From positions 1 through 64,000 of the forward strand of contig JALKAW010000010.1 of NCBI GenBank assembly GCA_023015825.1: 64,000 nt of DNA. Reading direction: 5' to 3'. Positions within the stretch are counted from its first letter, which is position 1; each line of letters starts with the position of its first letter. Position numbers and translations under genes: made by a program. This document shows, piece after piece, positions 1 to 9,378 of this stretch. Under the pieces are notes generated by a model that was not told where the DNA came from, searched no databases, and worked only from the letters and a program-made list of their open reading frames with translations. The DNA is from Flavobacteriaceae bacterium S0862 (GTDB lineage: Bacteria > Bacteroidota > Bacteroidia > Flavobacteriales > Flavobacteriaceae).

Positions 1-2988
1 TGAACTAAAAAATGTTGTTCCTCCATCAATACTGTATCCCAAAGTATTGCCGTTAGGGTTTATAACGTTAATACTAATTCCTCCAACATTGCCAGCATCT
101 GAACATAAAATATCTGTTGTTGTAATATTGAAATCTGGAGCAGGAGCAACGTCAACTGTTATTGTCGTGTCTGCCGTACAGTTATTAGAATCTACAACCG
201 TAATATTATAAATCCCAGGTGTTGAAACTGTAATTATTGGTGTTGTTTGGAATACCGTTGTACTATTAACAAAATAGAAATATGGTGCAGTTCCACCTAC
301 TGGATATACTCTTATTTCTCCATCTGTACACGTTAATGGTTTTGTAAGTGCTGCGGTCACTGTTAATAACGGAGGGTCAATAATTTCTATATCGCCAGTA
401 TAAACACAGCCATCTTCAGTGGATACATTTATGGTGTAAATTCCAGAGCTTAAATTACTAAAGGTATAATCGCTTGGTGCTATAGGCCCAACGCTATTAA
501 TAAGTGTTGCTCCTTGATAAATTGAAAAGTAGTATTGTGGATCTGCATCATTGGCAGCAATATGTACACTTCCTAATTCACCATTACAATACGGTTGCGT
601 AATAATTGTTGAAACCGTAAAATCTCTTTCTCTTATTTGTACATCTGGAACTGAAAAAATACATGGGTTAGGAGAGACACCAATTTGTCTAATATAAACT
701 GAATATATTCCTGGTGTCGCCACAGAAAAAGTATTACTAGCTTGATAATTCACACCATCAATACTATACTCATAACCACTTGGAACATTGTTTACGACGA
801 TTTCACCGGGTGTTGTACATACAATATCTCTTGAAGTAACAGTAGGTTCTAATAAATTGGTATAAACATTAAAATAGAATTGGTTAAAGCAACCGCCCTC
901 ATAATTTAAAGTCAGTCTGTATTGACCAGCAGTATACACTAAATAATCTGGTCCCGTGGCAACTTGATTCCATGTACAAGTAGCATCTTCGTTTGCACAA
1001 TCTTGGTTTGCAACAGCAGCACAACTCGTTTCGTCTAATTTTTCCCAAATCATAGACGTAGTGTCTGTAATTCCTGTTTGAATAAATCTTTCGTCATTTG
1101 CTCCACATAAAAATATGTTTGGAAGTTCTTTACCATCATTAGGACATATAACTATTTGATCTGCATAAGGAATTATTGGATTTGGTACATTGGCTCCAAA
1201 CGTAATAACATCATACTCTTGTTCTATAGATTGACAAGGTGCTATTGCTGTATTAAATGAATAGTAAGTTCCTGTAGTTGTAACAGTAATGGATTGTGTT
1301 GTTCCAATTACTGGCGTACCCGTTGGGCTTGTTGACCATGAATAGGAATCGTATCCATTTGCAGCGGTTAAAACTACGCTATCACCACATAAGATTACTT
1401 CTTCTGAAAAGGTACAGTTTAAATCAGCCAGAAAGTTAGTTGCTACAGGTGTTAATAAACAACCTGTATTACTACTTAAACTAGGGTCATCGGTAATTTG
1501 AAACGTAGGATTTAGTGTTCCGTAATACGTAGTAAATGCTTGATTACTTATAATATTAGAACAAGCATCACTAAGCAAACTACAAGATTCTACAACCGTT
1601 ACTTTGAACCTAATTTCTGAAACAGGGTCATTTTCCTCAACTAAAGATTCATCAACTCTAAAAACAATTTCTTTTGTGGTTGGATTATAACTATCTACAG
1701 TAACACCTGCTGGTAGCGAGACTATATCTGCAGGATAATTAAAAATAATATTTGTAGGTAGTACGTCTCTAATTGTGATATTTGTGGCATTATCATTACC
1801 ATTATTTTGAAATCCAATGACGTAATTAAGCTCATCACCAAGATTTACTAATTGACCACCAATATTATTACCAAGAGTATCTTCAACAATTTTTGTAAGT
1901 ACTATATTAGGCTCAATAATATCCACTGCTAAAGCGAAAAAATATGGAAAAAAAGTATCACCATTTGTTTCTAAACGTACGGTTGCATTTGTTGCATCAT
2001 TTGCAATAACTGTATTTCCAGGATTGGGCACTACCATAACGCCTGTATCAAATCCTAAAGTATTGGTACTATTAGGGTTTCTATTAGTAACAGGAGTTGC
2101 ATCTAATCTAGTTACAGAACTATTAAAAAAGTTGTCTGCAGGTCTATCTGCCGTTGAAAGGTTTACTCCATTAAGCAATAATTGGTCACCTAAAATTGGA
2201 CTATCACCTTCTAAAGTAGCAAATGCAAAATTTGCTCGTACTGGCGCAGGTGCAGGAATTGTTCTAAATCCAGAAACTGGGATGTCTAATGCAGGATTCC
2301 CTCCTGGAACACTAATAGCACTAAAACCATCAAAACTTGTAATAGATTTTCCAGGCATTGTTGGATCTTCGTAAACTATAAATAAAGACCAACCGGCTGA
2401 ATGACCAGTACCATTCCATGGATCATAAGTATCTGTTTGTCCTTGTGCACTAGAAACATTTGCAATTGTATATGTACCAAGATTAGTTCCGTTTCCTATA
2501 CCTGTTACAATTGAAGTAACATCGGCATAAGTGGCATAAGGAAAGCTATCACCACCATCTACAGAGGAGCCATTAGCATTAAAAATTACAGTTCCAACTA
2601 CATCATGATAAGGACCAACTGGACCTTTAAACTTTACATCTGTAATTGACTCATCCCCATCAGTAACCGCTCCCCAATATAAACCAGCATGAATAATTCT
2701 ATAACAATTGGGGTTTGGTATTTCTAAATCAGCACTAGAAGAATTATATGTTGATAAGTCCGAATCAATATCAATATACTGCATATTAACATTGTGATTA
2801 TATACCGAATTATCGTTAAATGCATTATTATCAGGCCCTAATATATTATTACCAATTAAAACGATATCCCCTTTTACATCTTGATCAAATCTAGGAGTGA
2901 ATGGAACATAGTTTTGAGCAAAAGACTGTATCCCAAAAAATAGTGCTAAAACTACTAGGCTGGTTTTAAAATAAGTAGGTTTTTTCAT
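1..2988 (-). CDS. Giant secreted adhesin-like protein (C-terminal part beyond window)
   Basis: The reading frame is open for 996 codons from an ATG at 2988 to the left edge, so the C-terminus is missing. Residues 1-25 form a signal peptide ending in SFAQ. The next ~350 residues resemble the N-terminal region of large type IX-secreted surface proteins (motif GLYWGAVTDGDES). Residues near 360-480 look like a DUF11-type repeat (LGDELNYVIGFQNNGND, then TNITIRDVLP). The rest is a series of Ig-like or SprB-like repeats with paired cysteines. It lies 69 bp downstream of a PorP/SprF-family gene, the usual partner of SprB-like adhesins, so a role in gliding or surface attachment is inferred. The sorting tail expected at the C-terminus is outside the window. 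Confidence 0.8.
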   Translation of the reverse strand, partial: MKKPTYFKTSLVVLALFFGIQSFAQNYVPFTPRFDQDVKGDIVLIGNNILGPDNNAFNDNSVYNHNVNMQYIDIDSDLSTYNSSSADLEIPNPNCYRIIHAGLYWGAVTDGDESITDVKFKGPVGPYHDVVGTVIFNANGSSVDGGDSFPYATYADVTSIVTGIGNGTNLGTYTIANVSSAQGQTDTYDPWNGTGHSAGWSLFIVYEDPTMPGKSITSFDGFSAISVPGGNPALDIPVSGFRTIPAPAPVRANFAFATLEGDSPILGDQLLLNGVNLSTADRPADNFFNSSVTRLDATPVTNRNPNSTNTLGFDTGVMVVPNPGNTVIANDATNATVRLETNGDTFFPYFFALAVDIIEPNIVLTKIVEDTLGNNIGGQLVNLGDELNYVIGFQNNGNDNATNITIRDVLPTNIIFNYPADIVSLPAGVTVDSYNPTTKEIVFRVDESLVEENDPVSEIRFKVTVVESCSLLSDACSNIISNQAFTTYYGTLNPTFQITDDPSLSSNTGCLLTPVATNFLADLNCTFSEEVILCGDSVVLTAANGYDSYSWSTSPTGTPVIGTTQSITVTTTGTYYSFNTAIAPCQSIEQEYDVITFGANVPNPIIPYADQIVICPNDGKELPNIFLCGANDERFIQTGITDTTSMIWEKLDETSCAAVANQDCANEDATCTWNQVATGPDYLVYTAGQYRLTLNYEGGCFNQFYFNVYTNLLEPTVTSRDIVCTTPGEIVVNNVPSGYEYSIDGVNYQASNTFSVATPGIYSVYIRQIGVSPNPCIFSVPDVQIRERDFTVSTIITQPYCNGELGSVHIAANDADPQYYFSIYQGATLINSVGPIAPSDYTFSNLSSGIYTINVSTEDGCVYTGDIEIIDPPLLTVTAALTKPLTCTDGEIRVYPVGGTAPYFYFVNSTTVFQTTPIITVSTPGIYNITVVDSNNCTADTTITVDVAPAPDFNITTTDILCSDAGNVGGISINVINPNGNTLGYSIDGGTTFFSS

Positions 2989-3057
2989 GGTTGTATAATT
3001 TTGCACTTTTTTCCTCGTTGGGGATCAATGAAAAAAATGGTACGTCTTTAATATATT

Positions 3058-5439
3058 TTATTTCTCAATTTTCACTATCGACATTTTACTGTTATATGGC
3101 TTACCATTGTCTAATTGTATGGCTTTTTTTGCTTCGTCTATACTTTGAAATTTTTCATAATAAATAAAGTATTTGCTTGAATTAACATCATAAAAGAAAT
3201 CTACTTTAGGTTGACCTGCTGATATAGTTTTCGTTAAAAAATCATCTCTTTTACTTGTATCACTATGCACTGCGAGTACAACATAATAACCTTCATCCAC
3301 ATGCTTTACATCTTTAATAATTTGTATGTTATCTAAAACACGTTCTTCACCAAAATCAAAATCCCCTTCATTTAATAGCCTATTTGCACCTATTTCGGTA
3401 CTCTGTTTTATTTGATTAAGCGTTGCTCTATCTTTTTCATATCTATCTTCTTCATTATCATAAAGTGCTCTTTTTATTCTTCGGTTGCGCTCAAATTCTA
3501 AATCAAGATCAATTTTTTCTAATAGAGATACTAAAGATGCTTTTGACCTTAGAGATTGTTCTTGCTCGTCTTTTAATTGTTGAATAGCACCACGATAATA
3601 TTGATTAGTGGCATCGTTTTTATCTGAAACATTTTTAAGTCTATTGTTATATTGTCTTTCTAATTCTTCAATATTTTTAGAGCGTTCACTTATTGCATTA
3701 TCAACTTCTACTTTTAAAGCTTCCAAGGCTCTGTTTTGAGCAGTAACACTTTTAAATGCCTTTGGCTCTTTATAAATACCTTGTTCACTTAAATCGTTTT
3801 CTTCTTTTAAATCCTTAAGATCTTTATTTTTATCCTCTACTGCTTCATTCAGTCGAGTTAGTAAATCTTCTTGTTTTTGTTTGGAAATTTTTGCCAACTC
3901 AGTCATATTAAACATAGTTCTTGCAAGTTCATCTTTATGAGTAATCTCAAATTGAACTACTTTTTCAGCTTCTAATCGTTCTCTTTCAGCTTTAGCTTTC
4001 AATTCTATTTCCTTAAGCTTTTCTTCTGCAATTCGAGCTTCTTCATCCGCTTTAGCTTTTGCTTCAGCTTCTAATCTTGCTTTTTCATCAGCTTTAGCTT
4101 TCAGTTCAATTTCCTTAAGCTTTTCTTCTGCAATTCGAGCTTCTTCATCCGCTTTAGCTTTTGCTTCGGCTTCTAATCTTGCTTTTTCGTCAGCTTTAGC
4201 TTTCAGTTCAATTTCCTTAAGTTTTTCTGCAGCGATACGTGCTTCTTCATCTGCTTTGGCTTTTGCTTCGGCTTCTAATCTTGCTTTTTCGTCAGCTTTA
4301 GCTTTTAGTTCTATTTCCTTAAGTTTTTCTGCAGCGATACGTGCTTCTTCATCCGCTTTGGCTTTTGCTTCGACTTCTAATCTTGCTTCTTCGTCTGTGT
4401 TTGCTTTTTCTTGTTCTCGTTTTGCTCTATCAGTATTAGTTGTAGTTGATTTTGCTACTACTCTTTTTCGTTTTTTTGTTTTAGGAATTACAAACGCAGA
4501 TTCTTCATCATCGCCACCATAATAATAGCTTTCTTTTTTCTTAAATCTATAAGCTAAAGTTATATCGTGTGAAGATCCAAATGTTTCTAAATCTCCAACT
4601 GTTTTTTCAAAATTATATTCAATAGCGATTTGTTCTGTAATGTTTAATCCAATTCCACCAGAAAATCCATAGAGGGTATTATAACCAATTTGTCCCCAAA
4701 TTCCTTTAGGGACTGTAATCATTGCAATTCCAGATATAATAGTATTGTCTTTTTGAAACTCAGACTTGACTAGCGTTGAAAATTTACTTTGATCAAAAAA
4801 GCCTCGAGAATCCATATAACCTGTATACATTACATGCGCTTGAATTGATTGCTGTGGATCTTCTTCTATTAACTCTGAAGAGGTAATATTATACTGTACT
4901 AAATTATTTATAGATACACCTAAATCAAAAAATTGTGTTCCATAATTAATACCAGGACTTATGCTTAATAAAAAGTTTGATGGAATATTGTTAAGTGATG
5001 GGTCTGGAAGATTGGTAATAACCTTGCCTTCATTTATTCCACTATTATAGGCGCCTAAATTTATACCAAAAGTTAAATTGCTGTCTTGTTGAAGTCTTGC
5101 ATTGTAAGCAAAATTTAAAACACCTCCAAAAGATGTTAGTACACCATTATTTTTTTGAAACAGACCAACTCCAATACCTATATTTTCTTTAAACCTACCA
5201 GAATAACTAGCTAAATAGGTAAGTGGTGCATCGTTAAATTGCACCCATTGTCTTTTATTAGTGAAACTTAGATATTTATTTTGTTCTCTTACAAAGCTAA
5301 AAGTTGGGTTTACAATAAACCTATTAAATCTTAAAGAATTTCTTACTGGTATATCAAGCGAGGCTACTCCATCTTCTTGTGAATAGGAAAGCTGCGTTGT
5401 GCAGATAAGAATCAATATGATTAATATATTTATTTTCAT
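3058..5439 (-). CDS. PorP/SprF-family type IX secretion membrane protein with coiled-coil insert and SPOR-like tail
   Basis: This 793-residue protein has a signal peptide (cleavage after LSYSQ) and a PorP/SprF beta-barrel over roughly residues 25-305 (SGGIGLNITEQIAIEYNFEK near its end). A highly charged Ala/Glu/Lys coiled coil follows (about 340-490) with a 34-residue tandem repeat, then a second helical region. A C-terminal ~90-residue SPOR-like segment (GYYVVLAVHSD, then KYFIYYEKFQSIDEAKKAI) ends it. Family members work with SprB-type adhesins or anchor type IX cargo at the outer membrane. The coil plus SPOR-like end suggests reach across the periplasm to peptidoglycan, which is inference. 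It starts 2 bp after the upstream CHU_C-tail gene stops and precedes the giant adhesin, so the three are probably one operon. Confidence 0.85.
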   Translation of the reverse strand: MKINILIILILICTTQLSYSQEDGVASLDIPVRNSLRFNRFIVNPTFSFVREQNKYLSFTNKRQWVQFNDAPLTYLASYSGRFKENIGIGVGLFQKNNGVLTSFGGVLNFAYNARLQQDSNLTFGINLGAYNSGINEGKVITNLPDPSLNNIPSNFLLSISPGINYGTQFFDLGVSINNLVQYNITSSELIEEDPQQSIQAHVMYTGYMDSRGFFDQSKFSTLVKSEFQKDNTIISGIAMITVPKGIWGQIGYNTLYGFSGGIGLNITEQIAIEYNFEKTVGDLETFGSSHDITLAYRFKKKESYYYGGDDEESAFVIPKTKKRKRVVAKSTTTNTDRAKREQEKANTDEEARLEVEAKAKADEEARIAAEKLKEIELKAKADEKARLEAEAKAKADEEARIAAEKLKEIELKAKADEKARLEAEAKAKADEEARIAEEKLKEIELKAKADEKARLEAEAKAKADEEARIAEEKLKEIELKAKAERERLEAEKVVQFEITHKDELARTMFNMTELAKISKQKQEDLLTRLNEAVEDKNKDLKDLKEENDLSEQGIYKEPKAFKSVTAQNRALEALKVEVDNAISERSKNIEELERQYNNRLKNVSDKNDATNQYYRGAIQQLKDEQEQSLRSKASLVSLLEKIDLDLEFERNRRIKRALYDNEEDRYEKDRATLNQIKQSTEIGANRLLNEGDFDFGEERVLDNIQIIKDVKHVDEGYYVVLAVHSDTSKRDDFLTKTISAGQPKVDFFYDVNSSKYFIYYEKFQSIDEAKKAIQLDNGKPYNSKMSIVKIEK
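3985..4395 (-). repeat. 102-bp tandem repeat encoding a 34-residue coiled-coil unit
   Basis: About four copies of a 102-bp unit lie inside the PorP/SprF-family gene. Matching DNA words such as TCAGTTCAAT recur exactly 102 bp apart (4101 and 4203). Each unit encodes KAKADEEARIA(A/E)EKLKEIEL followed by KAKADEKARLEAEA. Two of the copies carry AAEK and two carry AEEK. Near-identity at DNA level means recent expansion, and copy number may vary between strains. Confidence 0.85.
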
Positions 5440-5441
5440 AT

Positions 5442-6878
5442 TTATTTCACTACCGTAATTGAACCTTTTCTTGTGTTATTATTTTGAGTTGTTATTATGT
5501 AATAATAAACTGGATTTACGTTTTTAAAATTTAGTTCATTTTGTGGCCAATCGTTTCTGTAATCATTTGTTTTTAATACAATATTTCCATTAGAATCTAA
5601 AATCATTACCTCAGTGTTTGTTCCAGAGACGTACGCTTGTGGAATCATCCATGTATCATTTATATTATCGCCATTTGGACTTATTAAATTTGGAATGTTT
5701 GAAACATCTGGAAAAGGATTGCTAATTACAAATTCAAATTCTTTTGATGCATTACAGCCAACCGTTTGAGTAACCACAACTTTATAATTACCAATTACTG
5801 AAGCCTCATAGCTATTTTGGGTGGCCCCAGAAATAATAACATTGTTTAAATACCAAACATATTCTGGGGTATTGGCAGTTGTAGTAACAGTCACCGTTAG
5901 TGTTTCGCCTTCAGCTATATAGTTTATTTCAGAAGCGTCAATGCTACTTGTAAAACCAGTGTTATCAAGTTCAATGGAAGCACTTGCAGTGCAATCACCT
6001 AAATCAATACTAACTTCATATAAACCAGATTCATTGGTAACTAACATTTGGTCTGTTGCTCCCGAAATTTCTTCACCATCTTTAAACCATTTATAACTAT
6101 TTCCATTTATGGCACTTAAAGTGGTAGAGCCTTGAGTTGAACAATACGGATTTCCTAAACTAGAACTTATAGATGATGTGGTTTGCCCCGAGGATGCTTC
6201 ACTAACCGTAACGCGATTTGAAAAAGAATCAGACGTACAAGAACCATAATTAGTTTCAACAAAGTATGTTCCTGGTTCAGTAACAGACAATGTCTCTCCT
6301 GAAGCTACAAAAACCGAAGTTGTTTGACTAGTTTCCTTATACCAATTAAAGTTTAATGAAGGATATTGTAATGGTGAATTATTAGTTTCATTTCCTGGAT
6401 TATCAATACTCAATACATAACTGCTCCCTAAGCAAAAAACAGCTGTTTCAATTAAATTATTAATTGAAAATGGTTCGTCTTGAATTTTGTAGTAGGCTGG
6501 AAAAGAGACTGAGCCTGTGCTTGTGGCAGATGGGGCAGTACTCTTTATTCTAACTTTATAGTTCTCACCAGCTGTAGTAGTTGGCACCGAAAAGCCTAAA
6601 GTTGCTGGTGATTGTGTTATAGCGCCTTGTGCAGATGTGTAAACAGTTGTAGGGTTTGAAAAACTTCCTGTATCATCTGAAAGTTCTATTATAAATTGAT
6701 TTGTTGTGTTTAGACTTGATTCTGGTGAAAATGTAAATGTTACATAATATGTATTAAAAGATTCGCTTGCACAGGCTTGACTAAAACCTAAACTAGGCGT
6801 GCTTATAACTAACTGAGCACTAATAGTATTAGTGAAAGAAAAAAATAATAAAACAATTAAAGTAAGGTTTCTCATCAT
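5442..6878 (-). CDS. Secreted protein with gliding-motility/T9SS C-terminal sorting domain (CHU_C type)
   Basis: The protein has 478 residues. A signal peptide ends at about residue 22 (NTISAQ). The middle contains Ig-like segments with paired cysteines (for example FKDGEEISGATDQ and YVWYLNNVIISGATQNSY). The last ~90 residues match the gliding-motility-associated C-terminal domain: IPNLISPNGDNINDTW, then VMILDSNGNIV and NPVYYYIITT. That domain directs export by the type IX system and surface attachment. It is immediately followed (2 bp) by the PorP/SprF-family gene. The exact role is unknown; a small adhesin or an accessory of the giant adhesin is likely. A second ATG lies one codon downstream at 6875. 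Confidence 0.85.
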   Translation of the reverse strand: MMRNLTLIVLLFFSFTNTISAQLVISTPSLGFSQACASESFNTYYVTFTFSPESSLNTTNQFIIELSDDTGSFSNPTTVYTSAQGAITQSPATLGFSVPTTTAGENYKVRIKSTAPSATSTGSVSFPAYYKIQDEPFSINNLIETAVFCLGSSYVLSIDNPGNETNNSPLQYPSLNFNWYKETSQTTSVFVASGETLSVTEPGTYFVETNYGSCTSDSFSNRVTVSEASSGQTTSSISSSLGNPYCSTQGSTTLSAINGNSYKWFKDGEEISGATDQMLVTNESGLYEVSIDLGDCTASASIELDNTGFTSSIDASEINYIAEGETLTVTVTTTANTPEYVWYLNNVIISGATQNSYEASVIGNYKVVVTQTVGCNASKEFEFVISNPFPDVSNIPNLISPNGDNINDTWMIPQAYVSGTNTEVMILDSNGNIVLKTNDYRNDWPQNELNFKNVNPVYYYIITTQNNNTRKGSITVVK

Positions 6879-7064
6879 GCATTATCAAGTTACTAGTCAA
6901 GTGTTTTTGGTTGCGAATGTTTTAATGTTAACTGGCTTAAAACAGTAAGCTTTATTTTCCCTGGCTTTTATAAACAATAGATAAGGGAGGTAAATGAGAA
7001 AGCTTAAGGATTTATAGCGCCATAGCACTTATTAAGCATACTTTTTTTTGCTCATTAATGTGTT

Positions 7065-8369
7065 TTAATCATCAGTTGATGCAAGTATTTTATTAATTCT
7101 TAATCTAAAATCAGGTCTTTTATTACTATCAAAATTAATAAACGTTTCAGCGTCATCACCTTTTGAGTATACATTAAAAAACGCACTGTTACCATACCAA
7201 TTTTCTAAGTCATCATTATTAGAATTGTATTCTGTAAAAATGTTTCCGTTACAATTATTAAAATACATATTGATAAATTTTATTTTTTCCAGATTTTCTT
7301 GATTAATAGTTATGTTTTCATCAAGTAATACTGCTGGATTAAAACCAGAAACAACACTCTTTTCCATTTCTAATGATGCGTTTTCAGTAATGAATATTGC
7401 TTCTTTCACTAACCCTGACTCGACATCAGATTTAAGATCTTCACTTTTGTTTATAAATGTCAAGTTTTGAGCAACGACCGAAGTTCCTTTTTTAGTAAAA
7501 TCGACTTCCTCCTTTTCATCATAGGATTTAACTAGTAGGCTTCTAGATCCATCACTACTCGATACGTAAGGCGATCTAATTGCTAACGAATTATATAATT
7601 GGCATTGTGCACCGTAGTTAAATTTGAAATCATTTTTATCAGATTTGTAGGATACCACTTTTTCTAAATAGACTTCTCCTCCTAAAACTTCAAAAGAATT
7701 TCCGGCTGAGTGACTAATCATAATACTTTCTAGAATTGTTTGATTACCAACACTAGCTAATAGCAAACCATTAAAATTACCAGCACCTTTAATTCTTTTT
7801 CCAGCGTATTCAATTCTAACATATTTTAAAATACCTGAAGAGCTAGTAAGACTATCTCCACCATGATTGGTATATTCATATTCTGATGGTTTAAGCTCTG
7901 GATGATAAGAAGCTACAGAGCCATTACCAAACTTATTGCTTGGTGCATCACCTAGAATAATAATTCCTCCCCAATCTCCAGATCTCTTAACACCTCTATT
8001 TGATGTAAAAACAATTGGATCGGTTTCTTCGCCTTCAGCAATTATTTTGGATCCTCTGCTTATGGTAAGAGAAGCTTTTGAGTTGTAATCGCCAATTATT
8101 ACTGTTCCAGGCTCTATATTAAGTGTAGCATTGTTTGTAACAAACACACTACCCATTAACATGTAAACATATTTTTTAGACAATGTAATATCTTGAGTGA
8201 TATTTCCAGCTAATATTTGTGTAGGTTCACCATAGTCAACTGAGTTAGAGTTAAATTCGGTCCAATTGTTTAACCAATTAGTTATTCCTACAATTCCTTT
8301 TTCTTGTTGGGCAGAAATGCTTCCAAAAGCAAATAGAAACATGCAAATGATTTGGGTAAAGTTTTTCAT
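7065..8369 (-). CDS. Secreted right-handed beta-helix-like protein
   Basis: The 434-residue product has a signal peptide (MKNFTQIICMFLFAFGSISAQ). It then has the pattern of surface beta-helix proteins of Bacteroidetes: ATLNIEPGTVIIGD, SRGSKIIAEGEE, DPIVFTSNRG, GDWGGIIILGDA and LKYVRIEYAG. No catalytic residues can be named and no lipobox or CHU_C tail is seen. It lies 186 bp upstream of the CHU_C-tail gene on the same strand and may be transcribed with the surface locus. Homologues are usually annotated only as hypothetical. Confidence 0.7.
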   Translation of the reverse strand: MKNFTQIICMFLFAFGSISAQQEKGIVGITNWLNNWTEFNSNSVDYGEPTQILAGNITQDITLSKKYVYMLMGSVFVTNNATLNIEPGTVIIGDYNSKASLTISRGSKIIAEGEETDPIVFTSNRGVKRSGDWGGIIILGDAPSNKFGNGSVASYHPELKPSEYEYTNHGGDSLTSSSGILKYVRIEYAGKRIKGAGNFNGLLLASVGNQTILESIMISHSAGNSFEVLGGEVYLEKVVSYKSDKNDFKFNYGAQCQLYNSLAIRSPYVSSSDGSRSLLVKSYDEKEEVDFTKKGTSVVAQNLTFINKSEDLKSDVESGLVKEAIFITENASLEMEKSVVSGFNPAVLLDENITINQENLEKIKFINMYFNNCNGNIFTEYNSNNDDLENWYGNSAFFNVYSKGDDAETFINFDSNKRPDFRLRINKILASTDD

Positions 8370-8665
8370 AATGAAAATTTATTTTTTTTATTTTCTTGAA
8401 TGACCCAAACATATGCAATTTACCTATGAAACACAAAAATATTCGATGAACTACATTAATTAATAGAAAAATTCTTACACAAAATAAGGTTTTTACCTAA
8501 AATAAAACTTTAATACTTCTATGCTAACTTTCTCTATTAAATAAATCAATCTTGTATATGTTGCTAGAATTTATTTTTAAAATAGAAAAGCTGTGAAAAT
8601 ATATATTTTCACAGCTAATTTTTTATAAAAAATATAAATAAGCCTAAATATAAATAATCTTTAAT
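8370..8665. other. Intergenic stretch without a gene
   Basis: This AT-rich 296-bp gap separates two minus-strand genes. It contains the hairpin terminator of the upstream gene (8589-8616) and presumably the promoter of the beta-helix gene. No open frame of note is visible on either strand. Confidence 0.6.
8589..8616 (-). terminator. Perfect 12-bp stem hairpin terminator
   Basis: AGCTGTGAAAAT at 8589-8600 pairs perfectly with 8605-8616 around an ATAT loop. On the minus strand it is followed by a T-rich stretch, about 50 bp after the stop of the 147-residue gene. Because it is T-rich on the other side too it could act in both directions. Confidence 0.7.
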
Positions 8666-9109
8666 TTAATGTTTAAACTCAGTGTATTCATGCAAGGATT
8701 TCATGGTTTCTTCATAAAACAAAATTGCAGCAATCAAGTTGCTCTTATCGGAATAGGGTAACATTTTTTTTTGAAATTCAATGGTCGTTTCAAGAAAATC
8801 GTTTGTGCCTTCAATCTTGTCTTCAAGCGTTTTTCTATTTTCTTTAGTATTAGGGATTCCATAAGTAGACATAGTTTTGCCAGGTTTTGTAGCAAATGCT
8901 ATATATGGTAAAGTTTGAACAAGACTTTCAATTCGCTCAATATATAAATCTAATAATTCACCTTTTTGCATTCTATTTAGCTCTTCTTTATTGTGGTATT
9001 TTTTTATACCAACATTTACGCTAATAATACTTTGAGGTTCATTCTTCTTTTTTTGAGCATTGCTAATACCAAATACTAACAAAAAGCTAAATAATATAAG
9101 CTTCTTCAT
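8666..9109 (-). CDS. Small exported protein of unknown function
   Basis: This 147-residue product has a clear signal peptide (MKKLILFSFLLVFGISNAQ) followed by a Lys-rich stretch. The mature part looks all-helical: KEELNRMQKGELLDLYIERI, and a C-terminal helix with EETMKSLHEYTEF. I do not recognise a family. It has its own hairpin terminator and is divergent from the 9379 gene across a 269-bp region. Confidence 0.6.
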   Translation of the reverse strand: MKKLILFSFLLVFGISNAQKKKNEPQSIISVNVGIKKYHNKEELNRMQKGELLDLYIERIESLVQTLPYIAFATKPGKTMSTYGIPNTKENRKTLEDKIEGTNDFLETTIEFQKKMLPYSDKSNLIAAILFYEETMKSLHEYTEFKH

Positions 9110-9242
9110 GATTACGATTTTGGGGTTTAAAAGACAAATTTATGTTATTAATCGAAAAAAACAAACATTTTATCGATTATTTCACTCTAAAAGAACAATT
9201 TTATTCCATTTTAATCCACTATTATTTTAATTAATTATCCAT

Positions 9243-9262
9243 TTCATCGTTTAATCGATGAA
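9243..9262. promoter_or_regulatory. Inverted repeat in a divergent promoter region
   Basis: TTCATCG at 9243-9249 and CGATGAA at 9256-9262 form a perfect 7-bp inverted repeat with a 6-bp spacer. It sits between two divergently transcribed genes for exported proteins. It could be an operator or a weak hairpin, and nothing else supports a specific regulator. Confidence 0.25.
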
Positions 9263-9378
9263 TTTTGACTTTCATTTGAAATCTGTTCAATACATCGTAA
9301 AATTTAAGCGTTCAGACGATTTTTATTTCTAAGCAAGCATAATGGGCTAATTTTAAGATCGATAAAAAAAATTTACCC

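Noticed and set aside
2087-2100. GTAACAGGAGTTGC, similar to the island boxes.
   Set aside because: One arm is mismatched (GTTGC), it lies inside the adhesin gene and no -7 element sits at the right distance.
2024-2374. 116-codon plus-strand frame.
   Set aside because: It lies antisense to the adhesin, whose reading is continuous and has recognisable domains.
3985-4395. Direct repeats that might be a CRISPR array.
   Set aside because: They are contiguous 102-bp coding repeats with no unique spacers, inside a coiled-coil gene.
4256-4522. Plus-strand frame in the repeat region.
   Set aside because: It is the antisense shadow of the Ala/Glu/Lys coiled coil and has no independent support.
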